Source: Streptomyces decoyicus | Lineage (GTDB): Bacteria; Actinomycetota; Actinomycetes; Streptomycetales; Streptomycetaceae | Direction: 5' to 3' | NCBI RefSeq assembly: GCF_019880305.1 | Contig: NZ_CP082301.1 | Coordinates: forward strand, 3,472,001 to 3,536,000 | DNA length: 64,000 bases | Part shown: piece after piece, positions 48,959 through 58,800 of the stretch | Layout: each line of letters begins with the position of its first letter | How positions within the stretch are numbered: position 1 is the stretch's first letter | Translations under genes and position numbers: made by a program | The notes under the pieces: generated by a model | Database searches by the model: none | What the model saw: only the letters and a program-made list of their open reading frames with translations | Told to the model about the DNA's origin: nothing

Positions 48959-49932
48959 CAGGACTCCTTCGTCCGGTCGAGGTGCTGCGCGAACTGCCAG
49001 GCGTCGGCGACGATTTCCGCGAGGTCGGCGCGGCCGGGCCGCCAGCCGAGGCGGTCGATGGCGGTCCGGGCGGAGGCCACCAGCACGGCCGGGTCGCCGC
49101 CGCGGCGCCCGGCCGTGATCTCGGGGACGGGGTGCCCGGTGACCTTGCGGACGGTCTCGATGACCTCGCGGACGGAGAAGCCGTTGCCGTTGCCGAGGTT
49201 GCAGATCAGGTGCTCACCGGCCCTCGCGGCGTCGAGGGCCAGGAGGTGGGCCTCGGCGAGGTCGGCGACGTGGATGTAGTCGCGGACGCAGGTGCCGTCG
49301 GGGGTGGGGTAGTCCTCGCCGAAGACGGAGATCGCCTCGCGCTTGCCCTGGGCTACCTGGAGGACGAGCGGGATGAGGTGCGACTCGGGGTCGTGGCGCT
49401 CGCCGCAGCTGCCGTAGGCGCCGGCGACGTTGAAGTAGCGCAGCGAGACGGCGGCCAGGCCGTGGGCCGCGGCCTCACCGCTGATCATGTGATCGACGGC
49501 GAGCTTGCTGGCGCCGTACGGGCTGGTGGGCGCGGTCTCGGCGGACTCGGTGATCGGGGTGGCCTTCGGCTCGCCGTAGGTGGCGGCGGTGGAGGAGAAG
49601 ACGAGGGTGCGGACGCCGGCGTCGCGCATGGCGGCGAGCAGGTCCATGGTGCCGCCGACGTTGTTGCGCCAGTACTTCTCGGGGTCCACGACGGACTCGC
49701 CGACCTGCGAGAAGGCGGCGAAGTGCAGCACCGCGTCGTAGGAGGGGTCGAGCCACTTCGCGGCGTCCTGGATGCGGCCCTCGATGAAGTGGGCACCTGC
49801 GGGGACGCCCTCACGGTGGCCGGTGGACAGGTCGTCCAGCACGGTCACCTCGTGACCGGCCTGGAGCAGATGGGCCGCAACGACGCTGCCGACATATCCC
49901 GCACCGCCCGTGACCAGGTACTTCTTGCTCAC
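48958..49932 (-). CDS. galE: UDP-glucose 4-epimerase
   Basis: A 324-residue extended SDR: NAD-binding TGGAGYVGSVVAAHLLQAG, catalytic Ser in FSSTAATYGEP and Tyr-x-x-x-Lys in YGASKLAVDHM, and SLRYFNVAGA. It interconverts UDP-galactose and UDP-glucose. The GTG start at 49932 overlaps the galT stop as GTGA, and its own stop overlaps galK, so the three genes are tightly coupled. Confidence 0.96.
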   Translation of the reverse strand: MSKKYLVTGGAGYVGSVVAAHLLQAGHEVTVLDDLSTGHREGVPAGAHFIEGRIQDAAKWLDPSYDAVLHFAAFSQVGESVVDPEKYWRNNVGGTMDLLAAMRDAGVRTLVFSSTAATYGEPKATPITESAETAPTSPYGASKLAVDHMISGEAAAHGLAAVSLRYFNVAGAYGSCGERHDPESHLIPLVLQVAQGKREAISVFGEDYPTPDGTCVRDYIHVADLAEAHLLALDAARAGEHLICNLGNGNGFSVREVIETVRKVTGHPVPEITAGRRGGDPAVLVASARTAIDRLGWRPGRADLAEIVADAWQFAQHLDRTKES

Positions 49933-51026
49933 TTGCTCGCTACCTCTCGCAGTCGCTCGGCCGCGGCCTCCGGCGGCACATCATTGATGAACACGTTCAT
50001 GCCGGATTCGGAACCCGCGAGAAACTTCAGCTTGCCGGAAGTGCGGCGGATGGTGAAAAGCTCGAGGTGGAGTGCGAATTCTCCGCGGTTCCCGGCGTGC
50101 AGCGGCGCCTGGTGCCAGGCGGCGATGTACGGCGTGCGGGCGGCGCCGCCCGCCCGGGGCCCCTGGCTCATCCCGCCCCCTTCGTTCCCGCCGTCCCACC
50201 CACCGAAAATCCGGTCGAAACGCCGCAAGACTTCCAGATAGATCTGTGGGAATTCTGTGCGCGCGGCCTCGTCGAGGGCGAGCAGGTCGGGGACCCGGCG
50301 CTTGGGGTAGAGGTGCACCTCGTAGGGCCAGTGGGCGGCGTACGGGACGAAGGCCACCCAGTGCTCGCCTTCGAGGACGATGCGGCGGCCGTCGGCCAGC
50401 TCGTCGGCGACCACCTCGTCGAAGAGGTTGCCCCCGCCGGTGGCCTCGTGGTGTGCGGCGAGCGAGGTGAGCATGCGCGCGGTGCGCGGGGTGACGAAGG
50501 GGTACGCGTAGATCTGCCCGTGCGGGTGGCCGAGGGTGACGCCGATCTCGGCGCCGCGGTTCTCGAAGCAGAAGACCTGCTCCACGCCCGGGAGTTGGGC
50601 CAGCTCCGCGGTGCGGTCGGTCCAGGCTTCCAGGACCAGGGCGGCCTGCCCCTCGGTGAGGTCGGCGAAGGAGGCGTCGTGGTCGGAGGTGAAGCAGACG
50701 ACCTCGCAGCGGCCGCTGTCGCCGGCGAGGGACGGGAAGCGGTTCTCGAAGACGGCGACGTCGTAGTCGGCGGCGGGGATCTCGGAGTGCCGGCCGTCAC
50801 GGGACGGGCACAGCGGGCACTCGTCGGCCGGCGGGTGGTAGGTGCGGGCCTGGCGGTGCGAGGCGATGGCGACGGAGTCGCCGAGGAGCCGGTCGTGGCG
50901 GATCTGGGAGGCGGTGGCCACGGGGTCGAGGGGGCGGTGGTCGACCGCATCGCGTACGACGTCGTCGCGCGAGTCGTAGTAGATGAGCTCCCGGCCGTCC
51001 GCCAGCCGGGTCGACGTCTTCTTCAC
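49929..51026 (-). CDS. galT: Galactose-1-phosphate uridylyltransferase
   Basis: A 365-residue HIT-like enzyme that swaps galactose 1-phosphate for glucose 1-phosphate on UDP. The active-site motif HPHGQIYAYPF, the zinc pair CPLCP and the C-terminal LELFTIRRTSGKLKF are present. It is the first gene of galT-galE-galK. Its promoter region is an A-rich stretch shared with the divergent symporter gene. ATG 51026 follows GAGGGTGAGGAG. Confidence 0.96.
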   Translation of the reverse strand: MKKTSTRLADGRELIYYDSRDDVVRDAVDHRPLDPVATASQIRHDRLLGDSVAIASHRQARTYHPPADECPLCPSRDGRHSEIPAADYDVAVFENRFPSLAGDSGRCEVVCFTSDHDASFADLTEGQAALVLEAWTDRTAELAQLPGVEQVFCFENRGAEIGVTLGHPHGQIYAYPFVTPRTARMLTSLAAHHEATGGGNLFDEVVADELADGRRIVLEGEHWVAFVPYAAHWPYEVHLYPKRRVPDLLALDEAARTEFPQIYLEVLRRFDRIFGGWDGGNEGGGMSQGPRAGGAARTPYIAAWHQAPLHAGNRGEFALHLELFTIRRTSGKLKFLAGSESGMNVFINDVPPEAAAERLREVASK

Positions 51027-51045
51027 GAGAGCTCCTCACCCTCCT

Positions 51046-51199
51046 ACCAAACACAAACAAACACAATGAAGCACAACTAAACAGTTGCGTCAACGCCGGG
51101 GCCTCGCCGGGTCTCCGCAGAAACGCCAGGGGGACATTCCTGACATCTCACTCGCCTCGATCACGAATGAACAACTGAACCAAACAAAAGTATTCAGTT
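51046..51199. promoter_or_regulatory. A-rich control region between galT and the symporter
   Basis: This spacer is far richer in A than its flanks. ACCAAACA occurs at 51046-51053 and again at 51179-51186, with several further CAAACA/ACAAA units at 51054-51082. An inverted repeat AACTGAA (51173-51179) / TTCAGTT (51193-51199) with a 13-nt centre surrounds the second copy. The layout suggests binding sites for a galactose-responsive regulator of both directions. No regulator gene of an obvious sugar type (LacI, ROK, DeoR) is adjacent. Confidence 0.55.
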
Positions 51200-51293
51200 T
51201 CGCGAGGACCGCGCGTACGTTTTTGTGCGTTCCGATCGCACAAAGATGTGTCCTCCGGGGGCCGCGCCTCCGGACCCGCGAAATGAGTCGCCC

Positions 51294-52964
51294 ATGATCA
51301 CCCTGGCCGAAGGGCTACGGCTTCCCACCAACGGGCTCGATTACACGATCCTGGCCATCTACTTCGTCGTCGTCCTCGGCATCGGATTCGCGGCCAAACG
51401 CAGCGTGAAGACGAGCCTGGACTTCTTCCTCTCCGGGCGGTCCCTGCCTGCCTGGGTCACCGGCCTCGCCTTCGTCGCCGCCAACCTCGGCGCCACCGAG
51501 ATCCTCGGTATGGCCGCCAACGGGGCGCAGTACGGGGCCTACACCGTGCACTGGTACTGGATCGGCGCCATCCCGGCGATGGTCTTCCTGGGCCTGGTGA
51601 TGATGCCGTTCTACTACGGCTCCAAGGTCCGCTCGGTGCCCGAGTTCCTGCTGCACCGCTTCGGCCCCTCCTCCCATCTCCTCTCCTCGGTCATCTTCGC
51701 CGTCTCCTCGGTGCTGATCGCCGGCGTGAACCTGTACGCCATGGCGATCGTGCTCCAGGCGCTGCTCGGCTGGCCGCAGTGGGTCGCGATCGTCGTGGCC
51801 GGCGCCTTCGTCCTCGCGTACATCACCATCGGCGGCCTCTCCTCGGCGATCTACAACGAGGTGCTCCAGTTCTTCGTCATCCTGGCCGCGCTGATCCCGC
51901 TGACCATCGTCGGCCTCAAGCGCGTCGGGGGCTGGGACGGCCTGACGGACTCCCTCAACTCCTCGCACGGCGACGCCTTCCTCACCGCCTGGAAGGGCAC
52001 CGGCATCGGCGAGGCCAACCCGCTCGGCGCGAACTGGCTCACCATCGTCCTCGGCCTCGGCTTCGTGATGAGCTTCGGCTACTGGACCACCAACTTCGCC
52101 GAGGTGCAGCGCGCGCTGTCCGCGAAGAACCTCTCCGCCGCCCAGCGCACCCCGCTGATCGCTGCCTTCCCCAAGATATTCATCCCGCTGGTGGTGGTCG
52201 TCCCGGGCCTGATCGCGCTGGTCATGGAGCCGACGCTGGGCAAGTCCAAGGACGGGCTCCAGTACAACGACGCGATCCCGGTGCTGATGCGGGACCTGCT
52301 GCCCAACGGCGTGCTGGGCATCGCCGTCACCGGCCTGCTCGCCGCCTTCATGGCCGGCATGGCCGCCAACGTCTCGTCCTTCAACACGGTGTTCACCAAC
52401 GACATCTGGGCGACGTACCTCAAGAAGGGCTGCGAGGACCGCTATTACCTCAAGACCGGACGCGTGGTCACCGCGGTCGGTGTGCTGATCGGCATGGGCA
52501 CGGCCTTCATCGCCTCGTCCTTCAGCAACATCATGAACTACCTCCAGACGCTCTTCTCCTTCTTCAACGTCCCCCTGTTCGTCGTCTTCATCATCGGCAT
52601 GTTCTGGAAGCGGACCAGCGCCGCGGCCGGCTTCTGGGGTCTGCTGTCCGGCACGGTCGCCGCGATGATCAACTACTTCTGGCTCTACAAGCAGGGCATC
52701 ATCGCGATCCCCTCCGAACAGGGCGCCAACTTCGTCTCCTCGATCGTGGCGTTCGTCGTCGGCGCGCTGGTGATGGTCCTCGTCACCCTGGTCACCAAGC
52801 CCAAGCCGGCCGCCTCGCTGGCGGGCCTGGTCTACGGATCGCGGTCCCCCGGCATGGAGGAACTGCCGGCCGAGGGTGACGACGCCTGGTACCGCAAGCC
52901 GGCCCTGCTGGGCTGGGGTGCGGTCGTCCTCGCCGCCGTCTGCTACATCCCCTTCTCCTTCTGA
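51294..52964 (+). CDS. Sodium:solute (galactoside) symporter, SSS family
   Basis: A 556-residue protein with about 14 membrane segments in the SSS fold: DFFLSGRSLPAWVTGLAFVA, ANLGATEILGMAANGAQYG, and the sugar-transporter-like LLAAFMAGMAANVSSFNTVF near segment 9, which includes the sodium-2 serines. The C-terminal region ends in one more segment. Its divergent pairing with galT-galE-galK and the GH42 gene points to galactose or a galactoside as substrate. The ribosome site is weak; ATG 51294 is chosen from the family N-terminus. Confidence 0.92.
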   Translation: MITLAEGLRLPTNGLDYTILAIYFVVVLGIGFAAKRSVKTSLDFFLSGRSLPAWVTGLAFVAANLGATEILGMAANGAQYGAYTVHWYWIGAIPAMVFLGLVMMPFYYGSKVRSVPEFLLHRFGPSSHLLSSVIFAVSSVLIAGVNLYAMAIVLQALLGWPQWVAIVVAGAFVLAYITIGGLSSAIYNEVLQFFVILAALIPLTIVGLKRVGGWDGLTDSLNSSHGDAFLTAWKGTGIGEANPLGANWLTIVLGLGFVMSFGYWTTNFAEVQRALSAKNLSAAQRTPLIAAFPKIFIPLVVVVPGLIALVMEPTLGKSKDGLQYNDAIPVLMRDLLPNGVLGIAVTGLLAAFMAGMAANVSSFNTVFTNDIWATYLKKGCEDRYYLKTGRVVTAVGVLIGMGTAFIASSFSNIMNYLQTLFSFFNVPLFVVFIIGMFWKRTSAAAGFWGLLSGTVAAMINYFWLYKQGIIAIPSEQGANFVSSIVAFVVGALVMVLVTLVTKPKPAASLAGLVYGSRSPGMEELPAEGDDAWYRKPALLGWGAVVLAAVCYIPFSF

Positions 52965-52994
52965 ACCTGCCTGAACCAGCGGAGTTGACGCACC

Positions 52995-53303
52995 ATGAGT
53001 GACTACCAGCACGAGGTCGAGGAGCTGGAGCGCGAGTCCGCGACCGCCGCGCGACTCTTCGACGTACGGCGCATCATCGGCGGCCTGTTCGTCGTCTACG
53101 GCGTGATCGTCACCATCGCCGGCCTGACGGCCTCGGACGCCGACCTCAAGAAGGCCCAGGACATCAACATCAACCTGTGGACGGGCCTGGGCATGCTCGC
53201 CCTCGGTCTCTTCTTCCTCATATGGCTGAAGCTGCGGCCGGCCGTCCCGCCGACGGCCGAGGAACTACAGGCCGCGACCGAGGAAGGGGCCGCCGAGGGC
53301 TGA
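52995..53303 (+). CDS. Small two-TM membrane protein, likely symporter partner
   Basis: A 102-residue protein beginning 30 bp after the symporter. An acidic N-terminal helix (SDYQHEVEELERESATAARL) is followed by two membrane segments (IIGGLFVVYGVIVTIAGL and LWTGLGMLALGLFFLIWLKL) with a polar hairpin between them (DADLKKAQDININ), and an acidic tail. GGAGTTG precedes the ATG. Small partner proteins occur beside other SSS transporters, so an accessory or stabilising subunit is likely but unproved. Confidence 0.82.
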   Translation: MSDYQHEVEELERESATAARLFDVRRIIGGLFVVYGVIVTIAGLTASDADLKKAQDININLWTGLGMLALGLFFLIWLKLRPAVPPTAEELQAATEEGAAEG

Positions 53304-53315
53304 GGGGAACGCGGG

Positions 53316-53501
53316 TACTGCGACGGCGGGGCGGGGGCGGAGCACGCTTACTGCGACGGCGGGGGCGGAACTCGCCACTGGGACGGCGGGGGCGGAAGAC
53401 GGCCACTGCGAGGGCGGGGGCGGAACACGCCTACCGCGACAGCGAGAGGGCTGGGGCGGAGGCCCGGAACACGCCTACTGCGACAGCGGGGGCGGAGGCG
53501 G
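53316..53501. repeat. About six tandem copies of a 27-30 bp unit at the 3' end of the LuxR gene
   Basis: The unit is close to TACTGCGACGGCGGGGGCGG plus GAACACGC. Copies begin near 53316, 53349, 53376, 53404, 53432 and 53476; the fifth is longer. The last copy codes the end of the regulator on the minus strand (PPPPPLSQ), and the others lie beyond its stop in the convergent spacer. Confidence 0.8.
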
Positions 53502-54236
53502 ATCATCCGGCTCCAGCCCCGGCCCCGGCCCCGACGCCGGGCCCGCTCCCGCCGCGGCGCGTGCGGCACGGCCGCCCGCCGCCCGGTCCAGCAGCCCGGT
53601 ACGCGCCGCCAGGGCCGCGGCCTCCAGCCGTGACCCCACCTCCAGCTTCATCAGCACGCGCTGCACATGCGTACGCGCCGTACTCGGCGCGATCTCCATC
53701 CCCGCCGCGATCAGCCGGGTGTCCTCGCCGTCCGCGACCCGCATGAGGACCTCGACCTCGCGCGGGGTGAGCAGCTCCAGCAGCCGCGCGCCCTCGTCGT
53801 CGGGCTGCGCCGCGGGGTGCAGCAGCTCCTCGAAGGCCTGCTGCAACAGCTGCGGCGAGACCGCCGACTCCCCCGCCCGCGCCTTCATCATGGCGCGCTC
53901 CACGCCCTCGATCCGCTCGTCGTTACGGACGTAACCGGAGGCACCGGCGGCAAAAGCGGCGGCGATCCCGCGCGGGCTGGGCACCGGGCCCAGCACCACC
54001 ACCGCGACCTGCGGCCGCTCCTTCTTGATCCGTACGACCGGGTCGAAGGCGCCGGGCCGGGCGGGCGCGGCGGTCCCCAGCAGGCACACCTCGGGCGCCC
54101 GGCTCACCACCAGCTCCGCGGCCCCGGCGCTCGGCGCGGCCGCCGCCAGGACACGGTGCCCGCGCAGCTTCAGCGCCGAGGCGAGCGCCTCCGCGAGCAG
54201 ACGATGATCGTCGACCACCATGAGCCGCACGCCCAT
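53475..54236 (-). CDS. LuxR-family regulator with degenerate receiver, right flank of the gal locus
   Basis: A 253-residue regulator. It keeps the first acidic pair (LMVVDDHRLL), but the phosphoacceptor position reads VCLLGTAAP, without Asp, and the conserved Lys is replaced (GYVRNDE). It therefore probably works without phosphorylation or senses a small ligand, as atypical receivers do. The LuxR domain is LTPREVEVLMRVADGEDTRL, then MEIAPSTARTHVQRVLMKLE. The C-terminal 35 residues are Ala/Gly/Pro-rich and end in a coding repeat. It resembles the regulator at 46723-47493. Confidence 0.88.
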   Translation of the reverse strand: MGVRLMVVDDHRLLAEALASALKLRGHRVLAAAAPSAGAAELVVSRAPEVCLLGTAAPARPGAFDPVVRIKKERPQVAVVVLGPVPSPRGIAAAFAAGASGYVRNDERIEGVERAMMKARAGESAVSPQLLQQAFEELLHPAAQPDDEGARLLELLTPREVEVLMRVADGEDTRLIAAGMEIAPSTARTHVQRVLMKLEVGSRLEAAALAARTGLLDRAAGGRAARAAAGAGPASGPGPGLEPDDPPPPPLSQ

Positions 54237-54780
54237 CGAGCAACCCCCTCCACCCCGGCGGGCCCCGGCGCGGCCCCCGGCCGGGCCGCTTGTCCCCGGG
54301 AAGCTACACGCTCGGCTGCGATAGCGCGCCCCCTACCGGGAAGAAGCCCCCGGAATGCTGGAATCCCGGCCAATCTGGGCTGGTTGCCGCTGCTACGGGG
54401 CGGTCGGGCCCTGTCTGAGCCGCGGCGCAGGGCCGGTCGCAAGGCGCTGCGCCGGGCGTTTCCCGGGCGCCTGCGGGACGTTCGCGAACCGGGGCCTGCG
54501 GGTGGAGAGCGCGCAGGGCGACGTACCGGCGGAAGGCGGCCGGCCCCCTTGGAGAGTTGAGGGCCGCAGGCCCCCTGAGGCGATCCAATAGCGAGCAGGC
54601 CCGACCACACACAGGCGAGTCCGCCACCATTCCGCTCTTCGCACGCCACCCATCCTTGTTGAAATTAAAAAGAACCAGCGGCCGGTTTTTCGCCGAAGCG
54701 CCTTTGCCGGCACTGTCAGTGCCATATGCGAAAGTAGGTTCGGCAGTTGAGGAGAAAAACGGGGGAGGGAGCGATCCGTC
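54237..54780. other. Intergenic region ahead of the RHS cluster
   Basis: About 540 bp without a supported gene. The left part holds the promoter of the minus-strand regulator. The right part (54650-54750) is A/T-rich (TTGAAATTAAAAAGAACC at 54659-54676) and ends with a strong GGGGGAGGGAG ribosome site for the SseB-like gene. Confidence 0.55.
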
Positions 54781-55212
54781 ATGTCATTGGCCGACGAAGT
54801 AGCGGCAGCGCATGCAGGACATCCGAATCCAGCCGCACTGGTGGGTGAGTTGCGCCGGACGTCGCTATTGGTGCCGGTTGTCAACGACTCCCTCATGTCG
54901 GCCGAGTTGACCGGTATCCGTTGGTTGTATGCCTTCTCCGACGAGCAGGAACTGGCCGACTTCGCCGTGTCCCGGGGCGCCGACCCCGAGGCCGAGCTGC
55001 CTTACGTCCGCGCCGTCGGTGCGCGCCTCCTGGACGTCGTCATCCCCGCCATCGAGGGGCCCGCAGGCGTGGTGCTGGACGCGGGCAGCGAGCAGGCGAT
55101 GGTGTTTCCGCCGGTCAGTGGCATCGTCCCGGATTCGGTGGCGGTCGGCCTCACCGAGCCGGAGCACACCGAAAGCGGACCCGGAGCACCCACGGCCGGG
55201 GGTGCGGCATGA
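54781..55212 (+). CDS. SseB-like protein
   Basis: A 143-residue protein with the SseB N-terminal fold: ALVGELRRTSLLVPVVNDS, LYAFSDEQELADFAVS, and GVVLDAGSEQAMVFPP. The domain occurs next to secretion-system and toxin genes in actinobacteria and may bind effectors. It is the first gene of the RHS cluster, and its stop overlaps the next start as ATGA. GGGAGGGAGC precedes the ATG. Confidence 0.88.
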   Translation: MSLADEVAAAHAGHPNPAALVGELRRTSLLVPVVNDSLMSAELTGIRWLYAFSDEQELADFAVSRGADPEAELPYVRAVGARLLDVVIPAIEGPAGVVLDAGSEQAMVFPPVSGIVPDSVAVGLTEPEHTESGPGAPTAGGAA

Positions 55213-55826
55213 CATCCGCCGAAGGTTACGAGCTCGACCCGGAGGCCCTGAAGCAGGTCACCAAGGGCATCCACGACGCGATCGCGGAACTGAAGGAACT
55301 GGGCTTCGACACCAGCGCCCAACTCGGCCAGGGATTCGACAAGCTGGCTCTCTCCGGCATGGAGGCCGGACATTCCGAGGTAAGTTCCACATTCGATTCG
55401 TTCTGTGAACGCTGGGGCTGGGGCGTTCGTCTGCTCATTCATGAGGCCAACGAATTCGCGCGCCGTCTTGATTTGACCGCCGGGCTTTATCACGAGCAGG
55501 AGCAGTACGTTTCGACGACGTTGAAGGTCGGGGCGAATGCCTTGCTGATGGGTGACCCGACGGTGACGGAGGAACAGCTGAAGCACCGGACGTGGAAGAA
55601 AGTCCGCGAGGACAACGCGGTCACCCAGTTCGAGGACGCGGACTGGGACCCCAGCTCGGCCAGAGCCCGCAAGGCATTTCATGAAGTCGAGCAAGCGGCG
55701 GACCAGACGGGCAAGGACTTCTTGACGTCCAAGTGGGCGGGCGACGCGGACCACAACTGGGCCATGCGGCCACTGAAAATGGCGCGTGACAGCCAGGCGC
55801 AGGCCAACGACCACGACGGATCCTGA
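55209..55826 (+). CDS. WXG100-like helical protein linked to type VII secretion
   Basis: A 205-residue helical protein. Its N-terminal half (DPEALKQVTKGIHDAIAELK, then CERWGWGVRLLIHEANEF) looks like an ESX/WXG-type hairpin with W-x-W in the turn. The second half (ALLMGDPTVTEEQLKHRTWK to the end) is predicted helical and unknown. It starts inside the SseB-like stop (ATGA) and lies 66 bp before the RHS gene, so it is a likely export partner or chaperone of that protein. No ESX core ATPase is in the window. Confidence 0.75.
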   Translation: MTSAEGYELDPEALKQVTKGIHDAIAELKELGFDTSAQLGQGFDKLALSGMEAGHSEVSSTFDSFCERWGWGVRLLIHEANEFARRLDLTAGLYHEQEQYVSTTLKVGANALLMGDPTVTEEQLKHRTWKKVREDNAVTQFEDADWDPSSARARKAFHEVEQAADQTGKDFLTSKWAGDADHNWAMRPLKMARDSQAQANDHDGS

Positions 55827-55892
55827 GTCTCCGTTGCACCGCCACCACTGCACATCCACTGCTGCACAGCACAACTGGGGGGTTGAGAACCG

Positions 55893-58800
55893 ATGGGTCT
55901 CGGCGACATGCTCGGGGACGTCAAGGACGGCATCAATTCCGCGGCCGACACGGTCGGCAACGCCGTCGACGGCGTAAAGGAAGCGGCCGGCGAGGCCGTC
56001 GACTCCGCCACGGACATGACCGCCGATGCACTCGACTACGTCGGTGCGGACGGCGCGGCCAAGACCGTCCGCTCGGCCGGTGACGACGTCGCCGATGCGC
56101 TGGGCGCACAGGTCGCTGAGCGGCAGCTGGGTGAGAGTGACGACCCCAAGGAGCTGATCCACGGCGACGTCGCGAAGATCAATGAATCCGCCGCGCACCT
56201 GAAGGACTTCTACGCCGCCTTCGAGCGCGTCGGCCAGGGAATCCGCAAACTGGACGCCGGATCGTGGAAGGGAAAGGCCGCCGACAGCTTCCACGAGAAA
56301 TTCGACGTACACCCCAAACAGTGGATGCGCACCGCGGACGCCTGTGAGGCGGCGTGGAAGGCCCTCGACTCCTACGCGGATACGGTCTCCTGGGCGCAGA
56401 AGAAGGCTCAGGCGGCCATCGACGCATGGCGCGCGGCCGAGAAGAAGACCATGAAGGCGTTCAAGGCGTACAGCCACGCGGTCGACGCGTACAACGCCAA
56501 GGCAGACGCATATAACGCCGCACGGGACGAGGGTTCCGACCCGGGACCCAAGCCCGACAAGCCCGGTGACTTCCACGACCCCGCTGACCAGGATCGCGAG
56601 GCGGCGCAGGACATCCTCAAGAACGCCCGCAGCCAGCGCAACGAGGCCGCGGAGAAGGCGCAGCACGCCCTCAAGGGTGCACTGGAACACGCCCCGCAGG
56701 CACCGAAGTTCACCACTGAGGCGGCCTTCGACGTCGCTGACGGCATCGTGGGCGGCGGCATGAACCTGATGCACGTCGTCGGTGGCGCGGGCAAGGCCGT
56801 TGTCGAAACGGTCAACCTCGCCCGCACCCTGAACCCGGCGGAGCCGTACAACCTCGCCCACCCCCACATGTACCTGGCCAACGTCGCCAAGACCACGCTC
56901 GGCCTGGCCGGTACCGCCGCCCACCCCGGCCGCCTGGCCAAGGGGATGCTCGGCGACGGCTGGGGCAGCGACCCATGGGACGCGGGTGGAGGTCTCATCG
57001 CCAACCTCATCGGAGGCAAGGGCGCCGGCGCCATCGGCAAGGGCGCGCTGAAGGCGGGGGCGAAGGACGCGGCCAAAGGGGCCGCACGGACGGCCGTCAA
57101 GGACGGCGGCAAGCGCACCGTCATGGACCGGGCCCGTACCGCCTGGTGCAAGACCTTCGGCAACGATCCCATCGACATGGCCACCGGCCGGATGATCCTG
57201 CCGCAGACCGACATCACCCTCCCCGGCAGCCTCCCCCTCACCTTCACCCGCACCTTCGAGTCGTCCTACCGCACCGGCCGCTGGTTCGGTCCGACGTGGA
57301 TGAGCACCGTCGACCAGCGGCTGGAGATCGACGCCGAGGGCGTCATCCTCATCGGCGAGGAGGGCAACTTCCTGCTCTACCCGCACCCGGCCGTCGGCGT
57401 GCCCACCCTCCCCACCGAGGGCGACGGCCACCCACTGGAGCGCACCCCGGACGGCGACTACCTCCTCACCGACCCGGTCACCGGCACCCGCCGCTACTTC
57501 ACCACCTGCACCGAAGACCTCGCCGTCCTCGACGAGATATCCGACCGCCGCGGCAACCACCACACCTTCGACTACACCGAAGACGGCACCCCCACCGCCA
57601 TCACCCACAGCGCCGGCTACCGCCTCCTGCTCACCACCGACGAGGGCCGCATCACCGCCCTCCACCTCGCCGGCGCAGCCCCCGACGGCACCGACCAACT
57701 CCTGATGACGTACGGCTACGACGACGCCGGCAACCTCATCACCACCACCAACTCCTCCGGCCTCCCGCTCCGCTTCACCTACGACGACCACGGCCGGATC
57801 ACGTCCTGGACCGACACCAACAACAGCAGCTACACCTACGTCTACGACGACGATGACCGCTGCACCTCCCAGGGCGGCATAGCGGGCCACCTCCGTGCCC
57901 AGTTCACCTGGGGCGACCCGGACCCCGAAACGGGCCTGCGCACCAACCTTTTCCGCAACTCCCAAGGCCAGGACTCCCGCTACGAGGTCAACGAACGCCA
58001 CCAGATCGTCGCGGAGACCGACCCCACCGGCGCCACCATCCGCACGGTCCGCGACGCCAAGCACCGCATCCTGTCCACCACCGATGCCCTGGGGCGTACC
58101 ACCCACATCGATTACGACGGCGAAGGCCGACCCACCACCGTCACCCTCCCCGACGGCTCCACCGCCACCACCAGCTACAACCAGTTCGGCTTGCCCCTGA
58201 CCACCACCGGTCCGGACGGCACCACCTGGACCCACACCTACGACGCCGCCGGCAACCTGACCTCCACCACTGACCCCACCGGCGCCACCACCACTTACAC
58301 GCACGACCCTCGCGGCCACGTCTCCTCGGTCACCGATGCCCTCGGCAACACCACCCGCCTCTACTGCAACGAGGCCGGTCTGCCCCTGACCGTCACCGAT
58401 CCACTGGGCGCCACCACCCACTACCGCCGCGACGCCTTCGGCCGCACCACCTCCGTCACCGATCCCCTCGGCGAGACCACCCACATGCTGTGGACGGTCG
58501 AAGGAAAGCTGGCAGCCCGCATCGACGCGACCGGCGCCACCGAGGAATGGACCTACGACGGCGAGGGCAACCGCCTCACCCACACCGACGCCATCGGCCA
58601 GACCACCCGCTTCGAGTACAGCCACTTCGACCTGCTCACGGCCCGCACCGACCCCGACGGCGTCCGCCACGAGTTCACCCACGACACCGAACTCCGCCTC
58701 ACCCAGGTCACGAACCCTCAAGGTCTCACCTGGAACTACGGATACGACGGCGCCGGCCGCCTCATCTCCGAGACCGACTTCGACGACCGCGTCCTGGCCT

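Noticed and set aside
53316..53501. Repeat array considered as CRISPR
   Set aside because: The units abut without unique spacers, vary in length and partly code protein; there are no cas genes.
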